64,000 nucleotides of DNA from Streptomyces olivoverticillatus (GCF_014203555.1 NZ_JACHJH010000002.1:1024791-1088790), one strand, 5' to 3'. Positions 43,212-53,195 are shown, counted from the first letter of the stretch. Notes: generated by a model not told the origin, from the sequence alone. Numbers and translations: made by a program.

Positions 43212-43979
43212 TTACTCCCAGCGGAAGAAGCGGCCCGCCGCGCCCAGGCCCGCCGCGGCCCACGCGGCCAGGATGCCGAGGTCGGCCCAGGGCACGCCCG
43301 CGCCATCCCGCAGGACGTCCCGCAGCCCGCCGGAGAGGGCTGAGATCGGCAGCAGCTCCAGCACCGCCCGGGCGGCATCCGGGAACTTCTCCAGCGGCAC
43401 GATCACCCCGCCGCCGACCAGCAGCAGGAGGAAGACGAGGTTGGCCGCGGCCAGCGTCGCCTCCGCCTTCAGTGTGCCCGCCATCAGCAGGCCGAGCCCG
43501 GAGAAGGCGGCCGTGCCGAGGAGGAGCAGCAGGGCGGCGGAGAGCGGGTTGCCGTGCGGCGACCAGCCGAGCGCGAAGGCGATGGCCGTCAGCAGCGCGA
43601 TCTGCAGGACCTCCGTCACCAGCACCGAACACGTCTTCGCCGTCATCAGCCCCCACCGCGGCAGCGGGGACGCGCCCAGCCGCTTGAGCACGCCGTAGCG
43701 GCGCTCGAAGCCGGTGGCGATGGCCTGCCCGGTGAAGGCCGTGGACATCACGGCCAGGGCGAGGACGCCGGGGGCCAGGAAGTCCACGGCCTTCCCCCCG
43801 CCGGTGTCGACGATGTCGACGGCGCTGAAGAGGACGAGCAGCAGCGTCGGGATGACGACGGTCAGCAGCAGCTGCTCGCCGTTGCGCAGCAGCATCCGCG
43901 TCTCCAGCGCGGCCTGCGCCCGGATCATCCGCGACAGCGGCGCGGCCCCGGGCCGGGGGGTGAACGTACCCGTGGTCAT
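43212..43979 (-). CDS. ABC-2 type transporter permease
   Basis: This 255-residue protein has six predicted membrane helices and the ABC-2 pattern: an N-terminal helix before a periplasmic-side loop, FERRYGVLKRLGASPLPR as the cytoplasmic coupling helix, and VVPLEKFPD before the last pair. It pairs with the ATPase gene upstream, whose stop overlaps its ATG. Such pairs export drugs, lipids or polysaccharide precursors. The proximity to ctaA and suf matches other actinobacteria, but the substrate is unknown. Confidence 0.9.
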   Translation of the reverse strand: MTTGTFTPRPGAAPLSRMIRAQAALETRMLLRNGEQLLLTVVIPTLLLVLFSAVDIVDTGGGKAVDFLAPGVLALAVMSTAFTGQAIATGFERRYGVLKRLGASPLPRWGLMTAKTCSVLVTEVLQIALLTAIAFALGWSPHGNPLSAALLLLLGTAAFSGLGLLMAGTLKAEATLAAANLVFLLLLVGGGVIVPLEKFPDAARAVLELLPISALSGGLRDVLRDGAGVPWADLGILAAWAAAGLGAAGRFFRWE

Positions 43980-44938
43980 GCGCGCAGCTCCCTGCCGGTC
44001 AATTCCAAGAAGACGTCTTCGAGTGTGTGCCGCTCCACGGTTATGCGGTCCGGCATCACGCCGTGCTGGGCGCACCAGGACGTCACCGTGGCGAGCAGCT
44101 GGGGGTCGATGGTGCCGTTGACGCGGTACGCGCCCGGGGCGAGCTCCACGGCCGCCGAGCCGTCGGGCAGGGCCTTCAGGAGCGAGGCGACGTCCAGGCC
44201 GGCGCGGCCGGTGAAGCGCAGGCTGTTCTCGGCCCCGCCCCGGCACAGCTCCTCGGGGGTGCCCTGGGCAATGACCTTGCCGCCGTCGACGATCGCGACG
44301 TCGTCCGCCAGCTGCTCGGCCTCGTCCATGTAGTGCGTGGTCAGCACGACGGTGACGCCGTCCGTGCGCAGCTCGCGGACCAGGTCCCAGGTGGCGTGCC
44401 GGGCCTGCGGGTCGAGGCCCGCGGTCGGCTCGTCCAGGAAGACCAGCTCGGGGCGGCCGACGACGGCCATCGCGAGCGAGAGGCGCTGCTGCTGCCCGCC
44501 GGACAGCCGCCGGTAGGCCGTGCGCCCGCAGCTGCCCAGCCCGAGCCGCTCGACCAGCGCGTCGACGTCCAGGGGGTGGGCGTGCAGTGACGCGGTGTGA
44601 CGGAGCATCTCCTCCGCACGGGCCCCGGCGTAGATTCCGCCGCTCTGCAGCATCACGCCGACGCGCGGGCGCAGGGCGGCCGAGTCGGCGACGGGGTCGA
44701 GGCCCAGCACCCGGACCGTGCCCGCGTCGGGGCGGCGATAGCCCTCGCAGGTCTCGATGGTGGTGGTCTTGCCCGCGCCGTTGGGGCCCAGGACGGCGGT
44801 CACGCCGCCGGTGGCGACGGTCAGGTCCAGCCCGTCCACCGCGGTCTTCGGCCCGTACCGCTTGACCAGGCCGTGGATTTCGACCGCGGGCTCTCGGCCG
44901 GAGGGTCGGGGGGTGTCCCCCGGGGAGGCGCTGCGCAT
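43976..44938 (-). CDS. ABC transporter ATP-binding protein
   Basis: This 320-residue ATPase of the daunorubicin-resistance/ABC-2 group has Walker A GPNGAGKTT near residue 52, the Q-loop LQSGG, signature LSGGQQQR, Walker B VFLDEPTAGLD and the switch His in TTHYMDEAE. The extra C-terminal domain of about 100 residues ends in TLEDVFLELTGRELRA. The first 18 residues are variable, so the start may be slightly downstream. It is divergent from sufR across a 138-base gap. Confidence 0.93.
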   Translation of the reverse strand: MRSASPGDTPRPSGREPAVEIHGLVKRYGPKTAVDGLDLTVATGGVTAVLGPNGAGKTTTIETCEGYRRPDAGTVRVLGLDPVADSAALRPRVGVMLQSGGIYAGARAEEMLRHTASLHAHPLDVDALVERLGLGSCGRTAYRRLSGGQQQRLSLAMAVVGRPELVFLDEPTAGLDPQARHATWDLVRELRTDGVTVVLTTHYMDEAEQLADDVAIVDGGKVIAQGTPEELCRGGAENSLRFTGRAGLDVASLLKALPDGSAAVELAPGAYRVNGTIDPQLLATVTSWCAQHGVMPDRITVERHTLEDVFLELTGRELRA

Positions 44939-45040
44939 GCCCGGAAGTCTACGAACCCGGCGCGGGGGCCGGGCCCGGCGGGTAGGGCGGTTAGGTGACC
45001 CTTAGTGACTGAAACCACCGTTGGGTGATCCAGGCCGGGC

Positions 45041-45070
45041 TTGTCCGGGCTCGGGCAATTACGCAACAAT
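45041..45070 (+). promoter_or_regulatory. Candidate promoter of the suf operon
   Basis: TTGTCC (45041-45046) and AACAAT (45065-45070) are 18 bases apart. Transcription would begin at about the GTG start codon at 45077, giving a leaderless message. The -10 overlaps the palindrome described separately. Confidence 0.45.
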
Positions 45071-45077
45071 GGTGTTG
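45064..45077 (+). promoter_or_regulatory. SufR operator candidate CAAC-N6-GTTG
   Basis: CAAC, six bases, then GTTG lie directly in front of sufR; the last G is the first base of its GTG start codon. As I recall, Streptomyces SufR binds a palindrome of exactly this form, so the site fits autorepression of the suf operon. Confidence 0.72.
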
Positions 45078-45859
45078 TGAAATACGCGGGCGAGGCTCAC
45101 CGAGGCCCCGCGGCCGACCCGGCCGCCGAGGGCGCGTCGCCGCTGCCCGCACGCGATGAGCACCGTGTCCACGACGAGCAGTCCGGCACCCGCAATCGCG
45201 TCGCCCGGTCCATCCTCGACCACGGCCCTTCCACCGCCGCCGAGCTCGCGCTGCGCCTGGAGCTCACCCAGGCGGCCGTCCGCCGCCACCTCGACGGCCT
45301 CGTCGCCGAGGGTGTCGTCGAGCCCCGCGAGAAGCGCGTCTACGGCGCCCGTACCCGCGGCCGCCCGGCCAAGATGTTCGCGCTCACCGACTGCGGCCGG
45401 GACGCCTTCGACCAGGCGTACGACAAGCTCGCCCAGGACGCCATGCGCTGGATCGCCGAGTCCGCGGGCGGCGGCGAGCGGGGCGAGGCCGCGGTCGCGG
45501 ACTTCGCGCGGGCCCGGATGGCCGCCCAGGCCGAGGCCTACCGCGAGGCGCTGGACGCCGTGCCGCCGCAGGACCGCACGGAGGCCCTCGCCCGGGCATT
45601 GACCGCGGACGGGTACGCTGCTACGGCGCGTAGCGCACCGGTCGGCGAACAGCTCTGCCAGCACCACTGCCCGGTTGCCCATGTCGCCGAGCAGTTCCCG
45701 CAGCTGTGCGAGGCGGAGACCGAGGTCTTCTCCCGCCTGCTGGGGACTCATGTGCAGCGTCTTGCCACCATCGCCCACGGCGACGGCGTGTGCACGACGT
45801 TCATCCCCAAGAAGACCACCACCGCATCCACCAGCACGGCCGGGAGGAACCCCGCATGA
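45077..45859 (+). CDS. sufR: Fe-S cluster-dependent repressor SufR
   Basis: This 260-residue regulator has a winged HTH (about residues 50-98, including [21 protein letters not shown] and GRPAKMF). A C-terminal half carries cysteines 194, 198 and 211 in [11 protein letters not shown] and LCEAE, the expected [4Fe-4S] ligands. Cluster-loaded SufR represses the operon, and cluster loss under oxidative stress or iron lack relieves it. GTG 45077 overlaps a CAAC-N6-GTTG palindrome. Its stop overlaps the sufB ATG, so regulator and machinery are coupled. Confidence 0.92.
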   Translation: MKYAGEAHRGPAADPAAEGASPLPARDEHRVHDEQSGTRNRVARSILDHGPSTAAELALRLELTQAAVRRHLDGLVAEGVVEPREKRVYGARTRGRPAKMFALTDCGRDAFDQAYDKLAQDAMRWIAESAGGGERGEAAVADFARARMAAQAEAYREALDAVPPQDRTEALARALTADGYAATARSAPVGEQLCQHHCPVAHVAEQFPQLCEAETEVFSRLLGTHVQRLATIAHGDGVCTTFIPKKTTTASTSTAGRNPA

Positions 45860-47277
45860 CTCTCCCCACGGAGACTGCCCACCCTGAGCTCGAGGGCCTG
45901 GGCACGTACGAATACGGCTGGGCCGACTCCGACGAGGCCGGTGCCGCGGCGAAGCGTGGCCTCTCCGAGGACGTCGTCCGTGACATCTCGGCCAAGAAGT
46001 CCGAGCCCGAGTGGATGCTCAAGCTCCGCCTCAAGGGCCTCCGGCTCTTCGACAAGAAGCCCATGCCGACCTGGGGCTCCGACCTGACCGGCATCGACTT
46101 CGACAACATCAAGTACTTCGTGCGTTCCACGGAGAAGCAGGCCGCCAGCTGGGAGGACCTGCCCGAGGACATCAAGAACACGTACGACAAGCTGGGTATC
46201 CCCGAGGCCGAGAAGCAGCGCCTGGTCGCCGGTGTCGCCGCGCAGTACGAGTCCGAGGTCGTCTACCACCAGATCCGCGAGGACCTGGAGGAGCAGGGCG
46301 TCATCTTCCTGGACACCGACACCGCGCTCAAGGAGCACCCGGAGATCTTCCAGGAGTACTTCGGCACGGTGATCCCCGTCGGCGACAACAAGTTCGCCTC
46401 GCTGAACACCGCCGTGTGGTCCGGTGGCTCCTTCATCTACGTCCCGAAGGGTGTCCACGTCGACATCCCGCTCCAGGCCTACTTCCGTATCAACACGGAG
46501 AACATGGGCCAGTTCGAGCGGACGCTGATCATCGTCGACGAGGACGCCTACGTCCACTACGTCGAGGGCTGCACCGCCCCGATCTACTCCTCCGACTCGC
46601 TGCACAGCGCCGTCGTGGAGATCATCGTCAAGAAGGGCGGCCGCTGCCGCTACACGACGATCCAGAACTGGTCGAACAACGTCTACAACCTGGTCACCAA
46701 GCGCGCCGTGGCCTACGAGGGCGCGACCATGGAGTGGGTCGACGGCAACATCGGCTCCAAGGTGACCATGAAGTACCCGGCTGTCTACCTGATGGGCGAG
46801 CACGCCAAGGGCGAGACCCTCTCCATCGCCTTCTCCGGCGAGGGCCAGCACCAGGACGCCGGCGCGAAGATGGTCCACATGGCGCCGAACACCTCCTCCA
46901 ACATCGTCTCCAAGTCGGTGGCGCGAGGCGGCGGCCGGACCTCCTACCGGGGCCTGATCGAGATCGGCGAGGGCGCCCATGGCTCCAAGTCGAACGTGCT
47001 CTGCGATGCGCTGCTGGTGGACACCATCTCCCGCTCGGACACCTACCCCTACGTCGACGTCCGCGAGGACGACGTCTCCATGGGCCACGAGGCGACCGTC
47101 TCCAAGGTCAGCGACGACCAGCTCTTCTACCTGATGAGCCGCGGTCTGACGGAGTTCGAGGCCATGGCGATGATCGTGCGCGGCTTCGTCGAGCCGATCG
47201 CCCGTGAGCTGCCGATGGAGTACGCGCTGGAGCTCAACCGGCTGATCGAGCTGCAGATGGAAGGCGCGGTCGGCTGA
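45856..47277 (+). CDS. sufB: Fe-S cluster scaffold subunit SufB
   Basis: This 473-residue subunit of the SufBC2D complex is where clusters are built. It has the right-handed beta-helix core with [28 protein letters not shown] (conserved Cys) and a C-terminal helical region with [18 protein letters not shown] that contacts SufC. ATG 45856 overlaps the sufR stop and follows GGGAGGAA. It is followed 65 bases later by sufD. Confidence 0.96.
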   Translation: MTLPTETAHPELEGLGTYEYGWADSDEAGAAAKRGLSEDVVRDISAKKSEPEWMLKLRLKGLRLFDKKPMPTWGSDLTGIDFDNIKYFVRSTEKQAASWEDLPEDIKNTYDKLGIPEAEKQRLVAGVAAQYESEVVYHQIREDLEEQGVIFLDTDTALKEHPEIFQEYFGTVIPVGDNKFASLNTAVWSGGSFIYVPKGVHVDIPLQAYFRINTENMGQFERTLIIVDEDAYVHYVEGCTAPIYSSDSLHSAVVEIIVKKGGRCRYTTIQNWSNNVYNLVTKRAVAYEGATMEWVDGNIGSKVTMKYPAVYLMGEHAKGETLSIAFSGEGQHQDAGAKMVHMAPNTSSNIVSKSVARGGGRTSYRGLIEIGEGAHGSKSNVLCDALLVDTISRSDTYPYVDVREDDVSMGHEATVSKVSDDQLFYLMSRGLTEFEAMAMIVRGFVEPIARELPMEYALELNRLIELQMEGAVG

Positions 47278-47342
47278 CGTCGGTCCCGCCACCCCCAACC
47301 GCAGCGAACCCTTTGTGACAGGAAGAGAGCACGACGACAGCC

Positions 47343-48524
47343 ATGGCTGACAACACTCCCGCCGGCAGCACGACCGACGGCGCCATCCAGGTGGGCGGGC
47401 CCAAGCAGCCCATCGACGCGCGGGTCAGCGCCCCCGCCTCGTACGACGTGGCGGACTTCCCCGTGCCGCACGGCCGCGAGGAGGAGTGGCGGTTCACCCC
47501 GCTGGAGCGCCTGCGCGGTCTGCACGACGGCACGGCAGTGGCCACCGGCGCAGGTGTGAAGGTCGAGGTCGAGGCCCCCGAAGGCGTCACCGTGGAGACC
47601 GTCGGCCGGGACGACGCCCGGCTCGGCAAGGCGGGCAAGCCGGTCGACCGGGTCGCCGCCCAGGCCTACAGCTCCTTCGAGAAGGCCTCGGTCGTCTCGA
47701 TCCCCAAGGAGACGCAGCTCACCGAGCCGGTGCGGATCTCCGTGCACGGCGAGGGCGGCGTCGCCTTCGGCCACCAGGTCGTGGAGGTCGGCGCCTTCTC
47801 CGAGGCCGTCGTCGTCCTCGACCACACCGGTGACGCCACGCTCGCCGCCAACGTCGAGTACCTGCTCGGCGACGGCGCCAAGCTCACCGTCGTCTCCGTC
47901 CAGGACTGGGACGCGAGCGCCGTGCACGCCGCGCAGCACACCGCGCTCGTCGGCCGCGACGCCTCCTTCAAGTCCGTGATCGTCACCTTCGGCGGCGACC
48001 TGGTCCGCCTCCACCCCCGGGTCGTCTACGGCGCCCCCGGCGGCGAGGCCGAGCTCTACGGTCTGTACTTCACCGACCGCGGCCAGCACCAGGAGCACCG
48101 CCTCTTCGTCGACCACGACACCCCGCACTGCCGCAGCAACGTCGCCTACAAGGGCGCGCTGCAGGGCAAGGACGCGCACGCCGTCTGGATCGGCGACGTG
48201 CTCATCCGCGCCGAGGCCGAGGGCACCGACACCTACGAGCTCAACCGCAACCTGGTGCTCACCGACGGCGCCCGGGTCGACTCGGTCCCCAACCTGGAGA
48301 TCGAGACCGGTGAGATCGTCGGCGCCGGACACGCCTCGGCGACCGGCCGCTTCGAGGACGAGCAGCTGTTCTACCTGATGGCCCGCGGCATCCCCGCCGA
48401 CGAGGCCCGCCGGCTGGTCGTCCGCGGCTTCTTCGCCGAGCTCGTCCAGCAGATCGGCCTGCCGGACGTCGAAGAGCGCCTCCTCGCCAAGATCGAGGCC
48501 GAGCTGGGGGCGTCGGTGGCATGA
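47343..48524 (+). CDS. sufD: Fe-S cluster assembly subunit SufD
   Basis: This 393-residue paralogue of SufB forms the heterodimer with it. The N-terminal region contains PHGREEEWRFTPLERL, the beta-helix core includes VVYGAPGGEAELYGLYF, and the end has FYLMARGIPADEARRLVVRGFFAEL, the SufC-binding helices. A functional His lies in DHDTPHCRSNVAYKG. Its last four bases overlap the start of the Rieske ferredoxin gene. Confidence 0.95.
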   Translation: MADNTPAGSTTDGAIQVGGPKQPIDARVSAPASYDVADFPVPHGREEEWRFTPLERLRGLHDGTAVATGAGVKVEVEAPEGVTVETVGRDDARLGKAGKPVDRVAAQAYSSFEKASVVSIPKETQLTEPVRISVHGEGGVAFGHQVVEVGAFSEAVVVLDHTGDATLAANVEYLLGDGAKLTVVSVQDWDASAVHAAQHTALVGRDASFKSVIVTFGGDLVRLHPRVVYGAPGGEAELYGLYFTDRGQHQEHRLFVDHDTPHCRSNVAYKGALQGKDAHAVWIGDVLIRAEAEGTDTYELNRNLVLTDGARVDSVPNLEIETGEIVGAGHASATGRFEDEQLFYLMARGIPADEARRLVVRGFFAELVQQIGLPDVEERLLAKIEAELGASVA

Positions 48525-48847
48525 GCGAAACGACCTACGTCCGCGCTGCCGCGCTGAGCGAGCTGGAAGAGGACACCCCCAAGCGAGTCGAGCTCGACGG
48601 CACCCCCGTCGCCCTCGTCAAGACCGAGGGCGAGGTGTTCGCGGTCAACGACATCTGCTCGCACGCGAACGTCTCGCTGTCCGAGGGCGAGGTGGAGGAC
48701 TGCGCCATCGAGTGCTGGCTGCACGGCTCCCGCTTCGACCTGCGCACCGGAAAGCCCTCCGGCCTCCCCGCCACGCGCCCCGTCCCCGTATACCCCGTCA
48801 AGATCGAAGGGGACGACGTGCTCGTCTCCGTCACCCAGGAGTCCTGA
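48521..48847 (+). CDS. Rieske-type ferredoxin in the suf operon
   Basis: This 108-residue single Rieske domain binds a [2Fe-2S] cluster through CSHANVSLSEG (CxH) and CWLHGSRFD (CxxH). It lacks the extra cysteines of high-potential Rieske proteins and so belongs to the ferredoxin class. It has no signal peptide and is cytoplasmic. ATGA overlap with sufD and a 7-base gap to sufC place it inside the assembly operon. There it may supply electrons for cluster assembly or sulfur reduction; that role is inferred from position. Confidence 0.92.
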   Translation: MSETTYVRAAALSELEEDTPKRVELDGTPVALVKTEGEVFAVNDICSHANVSLSEGEVEDCAIECWLHGSRFDLRTGKPSGLPATRPVPVYPVKIEGDDVLVSVTQES

Positions 48848-48854
48848 GTTCCCC

Positions 48855-49622
48855 ATGGCAACGCTTGAGATCCACGACCTGCACGTCTCCGTCGAGGCCG
48901 AGAACGGCCCCCGGGAGATCCTGCGCGGCGTCGACCTGACCGTGAAGCAGGGCGAGACCCACGCCATCATGGGCCCCAACGGCTCCGGCAAGTCGACCCT
49001 GGCGTACTCCCTGGCCGGCCACCCCAAGTACACGATCACCGGCGGCACCGTCACCCTGGACGGCGAGAACGTCCTGGAGATGTCCGTCGACGAGCGCGCC
49101 CGCGCCGGCGTCTTCCTCGCCATGCAGTACCCGGTCGAGGTCCCCGGAGTCTCGGTCTCCAACTTCCTGCGCACCTCCGCCACCGCCGTCCGCGGCGAGG
49201 CCCCCAAGCTGCGCACCTGGGTGAAGGAGGTCAAGGGAGCCATGGAGCGTCTCCAGATGGACCCCGCCTTCGCCGAGCGCAACGTCAACGAGGGCTTCTC
49301 CGGCGGTGAGAAGAAGCGCCACGAGATCCTCCAGCTCGAGCTGCTCAAGCCGAAGATCGCCATCCTCGACGAGACCGACTCCGGCCTGGACGTCGACGCG
49401 CTGCGCATCGTCTCCGAGGGCGTCAACCGCGTCCGCGAGACCGGCGAGGTCGGCACCCTGCTGATCACGCACTACACGCGCATCCTGCGCTACATCAAGC
49501 CCGACTTCGTGCACGTCTTCGCGAACGGCCGCATCGCCGAGTCCGGCGGCGCCGAGCTCGCCGACAAGCTGGAGGAAGAGGGCTACGAGGCCTATGTGAC
49601 GAAGGGTGGCGTAACGGCGTGA
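48855..49622 (+). CDS. sufC: Fe-S cluster assembly ATPase SufC
   Basis: This 255-residue ABC-type ATPase drives conformational change in SufBCD. Walker A is GPNGSGKST near residue 36, the signature is FSGGEKKRHEILQ, Walker B is IAILDETDSGLD, and the switch His is in LITHYTRILRY. The variant signature and DETDSGLD are typical for SufC rather than transport ATPases. It overlaps sufS by 4 bases. Confidence 0.96.
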   Translation: MATLEIHDLHVSVEAENGPREILRGVDLTVKQGETHAIMGPNGSGKSTLAYSLAGHPKYTITGGTVTLDGENVLEMSVDERARAGVFLAMQYPVEVPGVSVSNFLRTSATAVRGEAPKLRTWVKEVKGAMERLQMDPAFAERNVNEGFSGGEKKRHEILQLELLKPKIAILDETDSGLDVDALRIVSEGVNRVRETGEVGTLLITHYTRILRYIKPDFVHVFANGRIAESGGAELADKLEEEGYEAYVTKGGVTA

Positions 49623-50878
49623 CCATACTGCTGCCGGGCCTCCTCGACACCGACGCGATCCGCAAGGACTTCCCGATCCTGGACCGCGTGGTCCACGACG
49701 GGAAGAAGCTCGTCTACCTGGACAACGCGGCCACTTCCCAGAAGCCGCGCCAGGTCCTCGACGTGCTCAACGCGCACTACGAGCGGCACAACGCCAATGT
49801 CCACCGCGGCGTGCACGTGCTCGCCGAGGAGGCCACGGCGCTCTACGAGGGCGCCCGCGACAAGGTCGCCGCCTTCGTCAACGCCCCCAGCCGCGACGAG
49901 GTGATCTTCACCAAGAACGCCTCCGAGTCGCTCAACCTCGTGGCGAACATGCTCGCCTGGGCCGACGAGCCCTACCGGGTGGACCACGACACCGAGATCG
50001 TCATCACGGAGATGGAGCACCACTCCAACATCGTGCCGTGGCAGCTGCTCGCGCAGCGCTCGGGCGCGAAGCTGAAGTGGTTCGGCCTCACCGACGACGG
50101 CCGGCTCGACCTGTCCAACATCGAAGAGATCATCACCGAGAAGACCAAGGTCGTCTCCTTCGTGCTGGTCTCCAACATCCTGGGCACGGTCAACCCCGTC
50201 GAGGCGATCGTCCGCCGCGCCCAGGAGGTCGGTGCGCTCGTCGTCATCGACGCCTCCCAGGCCGCCCCGCACATGCCGCTGGACGTCCAGGCCCTGCAGG
50301 CCGACTTCGTGGCCTTCACCGGCCACAAGATGTGCGGCCCGGACGGCATCGGCGTCCTGTGGGGCCGCCAGGAGCTGCTGGAGGACCTCCCGCCGTTCCT
50401 CGGCGGCGGCGAGATGATCGAGACCGTCTCGATGCACTCCTCCACCTACGCCCCCGCGCCGCACAAGTTCGAGGCCGGTACGCCCCCGATCGCCCAGGCC
50501 GTCGGCCTCGGCGCGGCCGTGGACTACCTCACCTCGATCGGCATGGAGAACATCGCCCGGCACGAGCACGCGATCACGGAATACGCGATCCGCAGGCTCC
50601 AGGAGGTCCCCGACCTGCGCATCATCGGCCCCACCACGGCTGAGGACCGCGGCGCCGCCGTCTCCTTCACGCTCGGCGACATCCACCCGCACGACGTGGG
50701 CCAGGTCCTCGACGAGCAGGGCATCGCGGTCCGGGTGGGCCACCACTGCGCCCGCCCCGTCTGCCTGCGCTACGGAATTCCGGCGACCACGCGAGCGTCG
50801 TTCTACCTGTACTCCACCCCCGGCGAGGTCGACGCGCTGATCGAGGGCCTGGAGCACGTACGGAACTTCTTCGGGTGA
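49619..50878 (+). CDS. sufS: Cysteine desulfurase SufS
   Basis: This 419-residue PLP enzyme takes sulfur from cysteine and passes it as persulfide. The PLP lysine is in FTGHKMCGPDGIGVLWG and the catalytic Cys in VGHHCARPVCLRYGI. NANVHRGVHVL and ITEMEHHSNIVPWQ are class II desulfurase marks. It starts GTG 49619 within the end of sufC. SufU, 12 bases downstream, is its sulfur acceptor in Gram-positives. Confidence 0.96.
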   Translation: MTILLPGLLDTDAIRKDFPILDRVVHDGKKLVYLDNAATSQKPRQVLDVLNAHYERHNANVHRGVHVLAEEATALYEGARDKVAAFVNAPSRDEVIFTKNASESLNLVANMLAWADEPYRVDHDTEIVITEMEHHSNIVPWQLLAQRSGAKLKWFGLTDDGRLDLSNIEEIITEKTKVVSFVLVSNILGTVNPVEAIVRRAQEVGALVVIDASQAAPHMPLDVQALQADFVAFTGHKMCGPDGIGVLWGRQELLEDLPPFLGGGEMIETVSMHSSTYAPAPHKFEAGTPPIAQAVGLGAAVDYLTSIGMENIARHEHAITEYAIRRLQEVPDLRIIGPTTAEDRGAAVSFTLGDIHPHDVGQVLDEQGIAVRVGHHCARPVCLRYGIPATTRASFYLYSTPGEVDALIEGLEHVRNFFG

Positions 50879-50890
50879 CGAGGGCTGACT

Positions 50891-51346
50891 GTGAAGCTTG
50901 ATTCCATGTACCAGGACGTCATCCTGGACCACTACAAGAATCCGCACGGGCGCGGCCTGCGGGACGGCGATGCCGAAGTGCACCACGTCAACCCCACCTG
51001 CGGCGACGAGATCACACTGCGCGTGCGGCTCGCCGGCGAGACGATCGAGGACGTCTCCTACGAGGGCCAGGGCTGCTCCATCAGCCAGGCCAGCGCCTCC
51101 GTCCTCAACGAGTTGCTCGTCGGCAAGGACCTCGACGAGGCCCGCCGCATCCAGGAGACCTTCCTGGAGCTGATGCAGTCCAAGGGCCGCATCGAGCCGG
51201 ACGACGCGATGGAGGAGGTGCTGGAGGACGCGGTCGCGTTCGCCGGCGTCTCCAAGTACCCGGCGCGCGTGAAGTGTGCTCTGCTGAGCTGGATGGCGTG
51301 GAAGGACGCGACGGCCAAAGCGCTGTCCGAAGGGAAGACCGCATGA
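50891..51346 (+). CDS. sufU: Sulfur-transfer protein SufU
   Basis: This 151-residue IscU-like protein has three conserved cysteines (NPTCGDE, GQGCSIS, VKCALLSW) plus the Asp after the first, the zinc site of SufU. In Gram-positives it accepts sulfur from SufS by a zinc-ligand swap. It carries the family insertion between the second and third cysteines. The start is GTG 50891. The stop overlaps the start of the next gene. Confidence 0.94.
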   Translation: MKLDSMYQDVILDHYKNPHGRGLRDGDAEVHHVNPTCGDEITLRVRLAGETIEDVSYEGQGCSISQASASVLNELLVGKDLDEARRIQETFLELMQSKGRIEPDDAMEEVLEDAVAFAGVSKYPARVKCALLSWMAWKDATAKALSEGKTA

Positions 51347-51681
51347 GCGAGAACGCTGAGACCACCACCAAGCCGGCCACGGAGGAAGAGGTCCGCGAGG
51401 CCCTCTACGACGTGGTCGACCCCGAGCTGGGCATCGACGTCGTCAACCTCGGCCTCATCTACGGCATCCACATCGACGACGCGAACATCGCCACCCTCGA
51501 CATGACCCTGACGTCCGCGGCCTGCCCGCTGACCGATGTCATCGAGGACCAGGCGAAGTCCGCCACCGAAGGCATCGTCAACGAACTGCGCATCAACTGG
51601 GTCTGGATGCCCCCGTGGGGCCCGGACAAGATCACCGACGAGGGCCGCGAGCAGCTCCGGGCGCTGGGCTTCAACGTCTGA
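51343..51681 (+). CDS. sufT: MIP18/DUF59-family Fe-S assembly factor (SufT)
   Basis: This 112-residue protein has the DUF59 fold: DVVDPELGIDVVNLGLIYGI, then MTLTSAACPLTDVIEDQ with the conserved Cys, and VWMPPWGPDKITDEGREQL. Such proteins help maturation of Fe-S enzymes in organisms using SUF. ATG 51343 overlaps the sufU stop. It is the last gene of the operon, followed by a clear hairpin. Confidence 0.93.
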   Translation: MSENAETTTKPATEEEVREALYDVVDPELGIDVVNLGLIYGIHIDDANIATLDMTLTSAACPLTDVIEDQAKSATEGIVNELRINWVWMPPWGPDKITDEGREQLRALGFNV

Positions 51682-51726
51682 CGTTCCGACGTGGTCTGAC
51701 GCGGCTTGACGCGGTCGCTTTCGGCG

Positions 51727-51753
51727 AGGCCCCCGGCATCATGCCGGGGGCCT
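51727..51753. terminator. Bidirectional terminator after sufT
   Basis: A 12-bp perfect stem with a TCA loop and a following T-run lies between convergent sufT and the subtilase gene. Confidence 0.82.
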
Positions 51754-51783
51754 TCGTTGTGTCCGCCGCCTCACAGGTTCGTC

Positions 51784-53031
51784 TTAAAGGCCGTCGGTGT
51801 ACAGCAGCTTGTTGGGGGTGCCCGCGCCGCGCAGGCCCGTCAGGACGTTCTTGGTGGACCGGTCTTCCAGCCAGCCGGCGACCGCGGACGGGGACGCCGA
51901 GGGGTTCCGCTGCTTGTAGAGGGCCGCCACGCCCGCTACGTGCGGGGACGCCTGGGAGGTGCCGCTCTTGGTGACGGTGCCGCCGCCGTTCAGGGCCGAG
52001 GGGATGTCCTCGCCGGGGGCCGCGAGCTTGACGCACGAACCCCAGTTGCTGAAGGCCGACAGCTGGTCCAGCCGGTTGGTCGCCTCGACGGGCAGTGCGC
52101 CCTTCGCGCTCGCCGGGGAGTTCAGGCAGGCGTCGGCGTTGTCGTTGCCGGCCGCGACGACCGGGAGGATGCCCTTGGTGGCCACGGCGCTCACCGAGCT
52201 GTTCGTCGCGGGCGACAGGGGGCCGTTCACCGAGGCGTTGAGGACCGCGGGAGCCTGGGGGACGTTCGACGCCACCCAGTCCAGGCCGCTCACGAAGCGG
52301 GACGTCGGGGCGTCGCCGTTGCAGTCCAGGACGCGCACGCTGACCAGCGACGCCTTCCGGGCCACGCCGTGCTGCGCGCCGCCGACGATGCCCGCCACGT
52401 GCGTGCCGTGGCCGGTGCCCCCGGGGCAGTCCCGGCCGTCGCCCGAGGCGTCGACGAGGTCGACGCCCGGCTTGGCGCGGCCGCCGAACTCGGCGTGGGA
52501 GTAGTCGATGCCGGTGTCCACGATGAAGGCGGTCACGCCCTCACCCGTACCGGCGACGTCGAACTGCCCGTCCAGCGGCAGCTTCTTCTGGTCGATGCGG
52601 TCCAGGCCCCAGGCGTCCGTGATCTCCCGCGGCCACTGAGCCGACGGCCCCCGGGCCCGCGGCGCGTCCTGCGAGGCCTTGAACACCGCGTCCTCCTCGA
52701 CGGACTCGACGTCGGGCGCCTTGCGCACGGCCTCCAGCTGCGCCGGCGTCAGCGTGGCCGCGAAGCCGTGGATGGCGTGCGAGTAGACGATGTCGGGGGT
52801 CACCCCCAGCCGGGACGCCAGCGACCGCGGGATCGCGGCGCCCTGGCGCAGGATCACGATGTAGTGCCCGGGTATGGAGTGCCCCGAGGTCTTGTGGAGC
52901 GGTGCCAGCGAGTGGCTCTTCACCGGGTCGGGCTCGGCCGAGGAGGCCGTAGCCGCCGCCAGTGGTGCCATCGGGGCCAGCGGGGCGAGGAAGATCAGCG
53001 CCGCGGTGGCATAGCGGGCGAGCCGTTTCAT
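51784..53031 (-). CDS. Exported S8 subtilisin-like peptidase
   Basis: This 415-residue protein has a signal peptide (residues 1-32), an inhibitor-I9-like propeptide (about 55-118) and a proteinase-K-type catalytic domain. The triad is FIVDTGID (Asp172), GHGTHVAG (His211) and [10 protein letters not shown] (Ser359), with oxyanion Asn296 in AAGNDN. Several cysteines in the mature part suggest disulfides. The last residues end soon after the fold, with no extra domain. The stop is TAA. It converges on sufT and is divergent from dapD. Confidence 0.94.
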   Translation of the reverse strand: MKRLARYATAALIFLAPLAPMAPLAAATASSAEPDPVKSHSLAPLHKTSGHSIPGHYIVILRQGAAIPRSLASRLGVTPDIVYSHAIHGFAATLTPAQLEAVRKAPDVESVEEDAVFKASQDAPRARGPSAQWPREITDAWGLDRIDQKKLPLDGQFDVAGTGEGVTAFIVDTGIDYSHAEFGGRAKPGVDLVDASGDGRDCPGGTGHGTHVAGIVGGAQHGVARKASLVSVRVLDCNGDAPTSRFVSGLDWVASNVPQAPAVLNASVNGPLSPATNSSVSAVATKGILPVVAAGNDNADACLNSPASAKGALPVEATNRLDQLSAFSNWGSCVKLAAPGEDIPSALNGGGTVTKSGTSQASPHVAGVAALYKQRNPSASPSAVAGWLEDRSTKNVLTGLRGAGTPNKLLYTDGL

Positions 53032-53195
53032 GTGCGGTTCCCGTTTCCGTCGTCGGTCGCTCGATGACGAGCCGTACTCACCTGGATACGTCCCGTAGGC
53101 GCCTCACACCACCGGCGGCGGGCCAAACGTGGCGCCGCGCGTCCGTCCGGTGGCCGGTTCGCCTTGAGGCACCGGCTGCGGTTAGGTTTTCGGGC

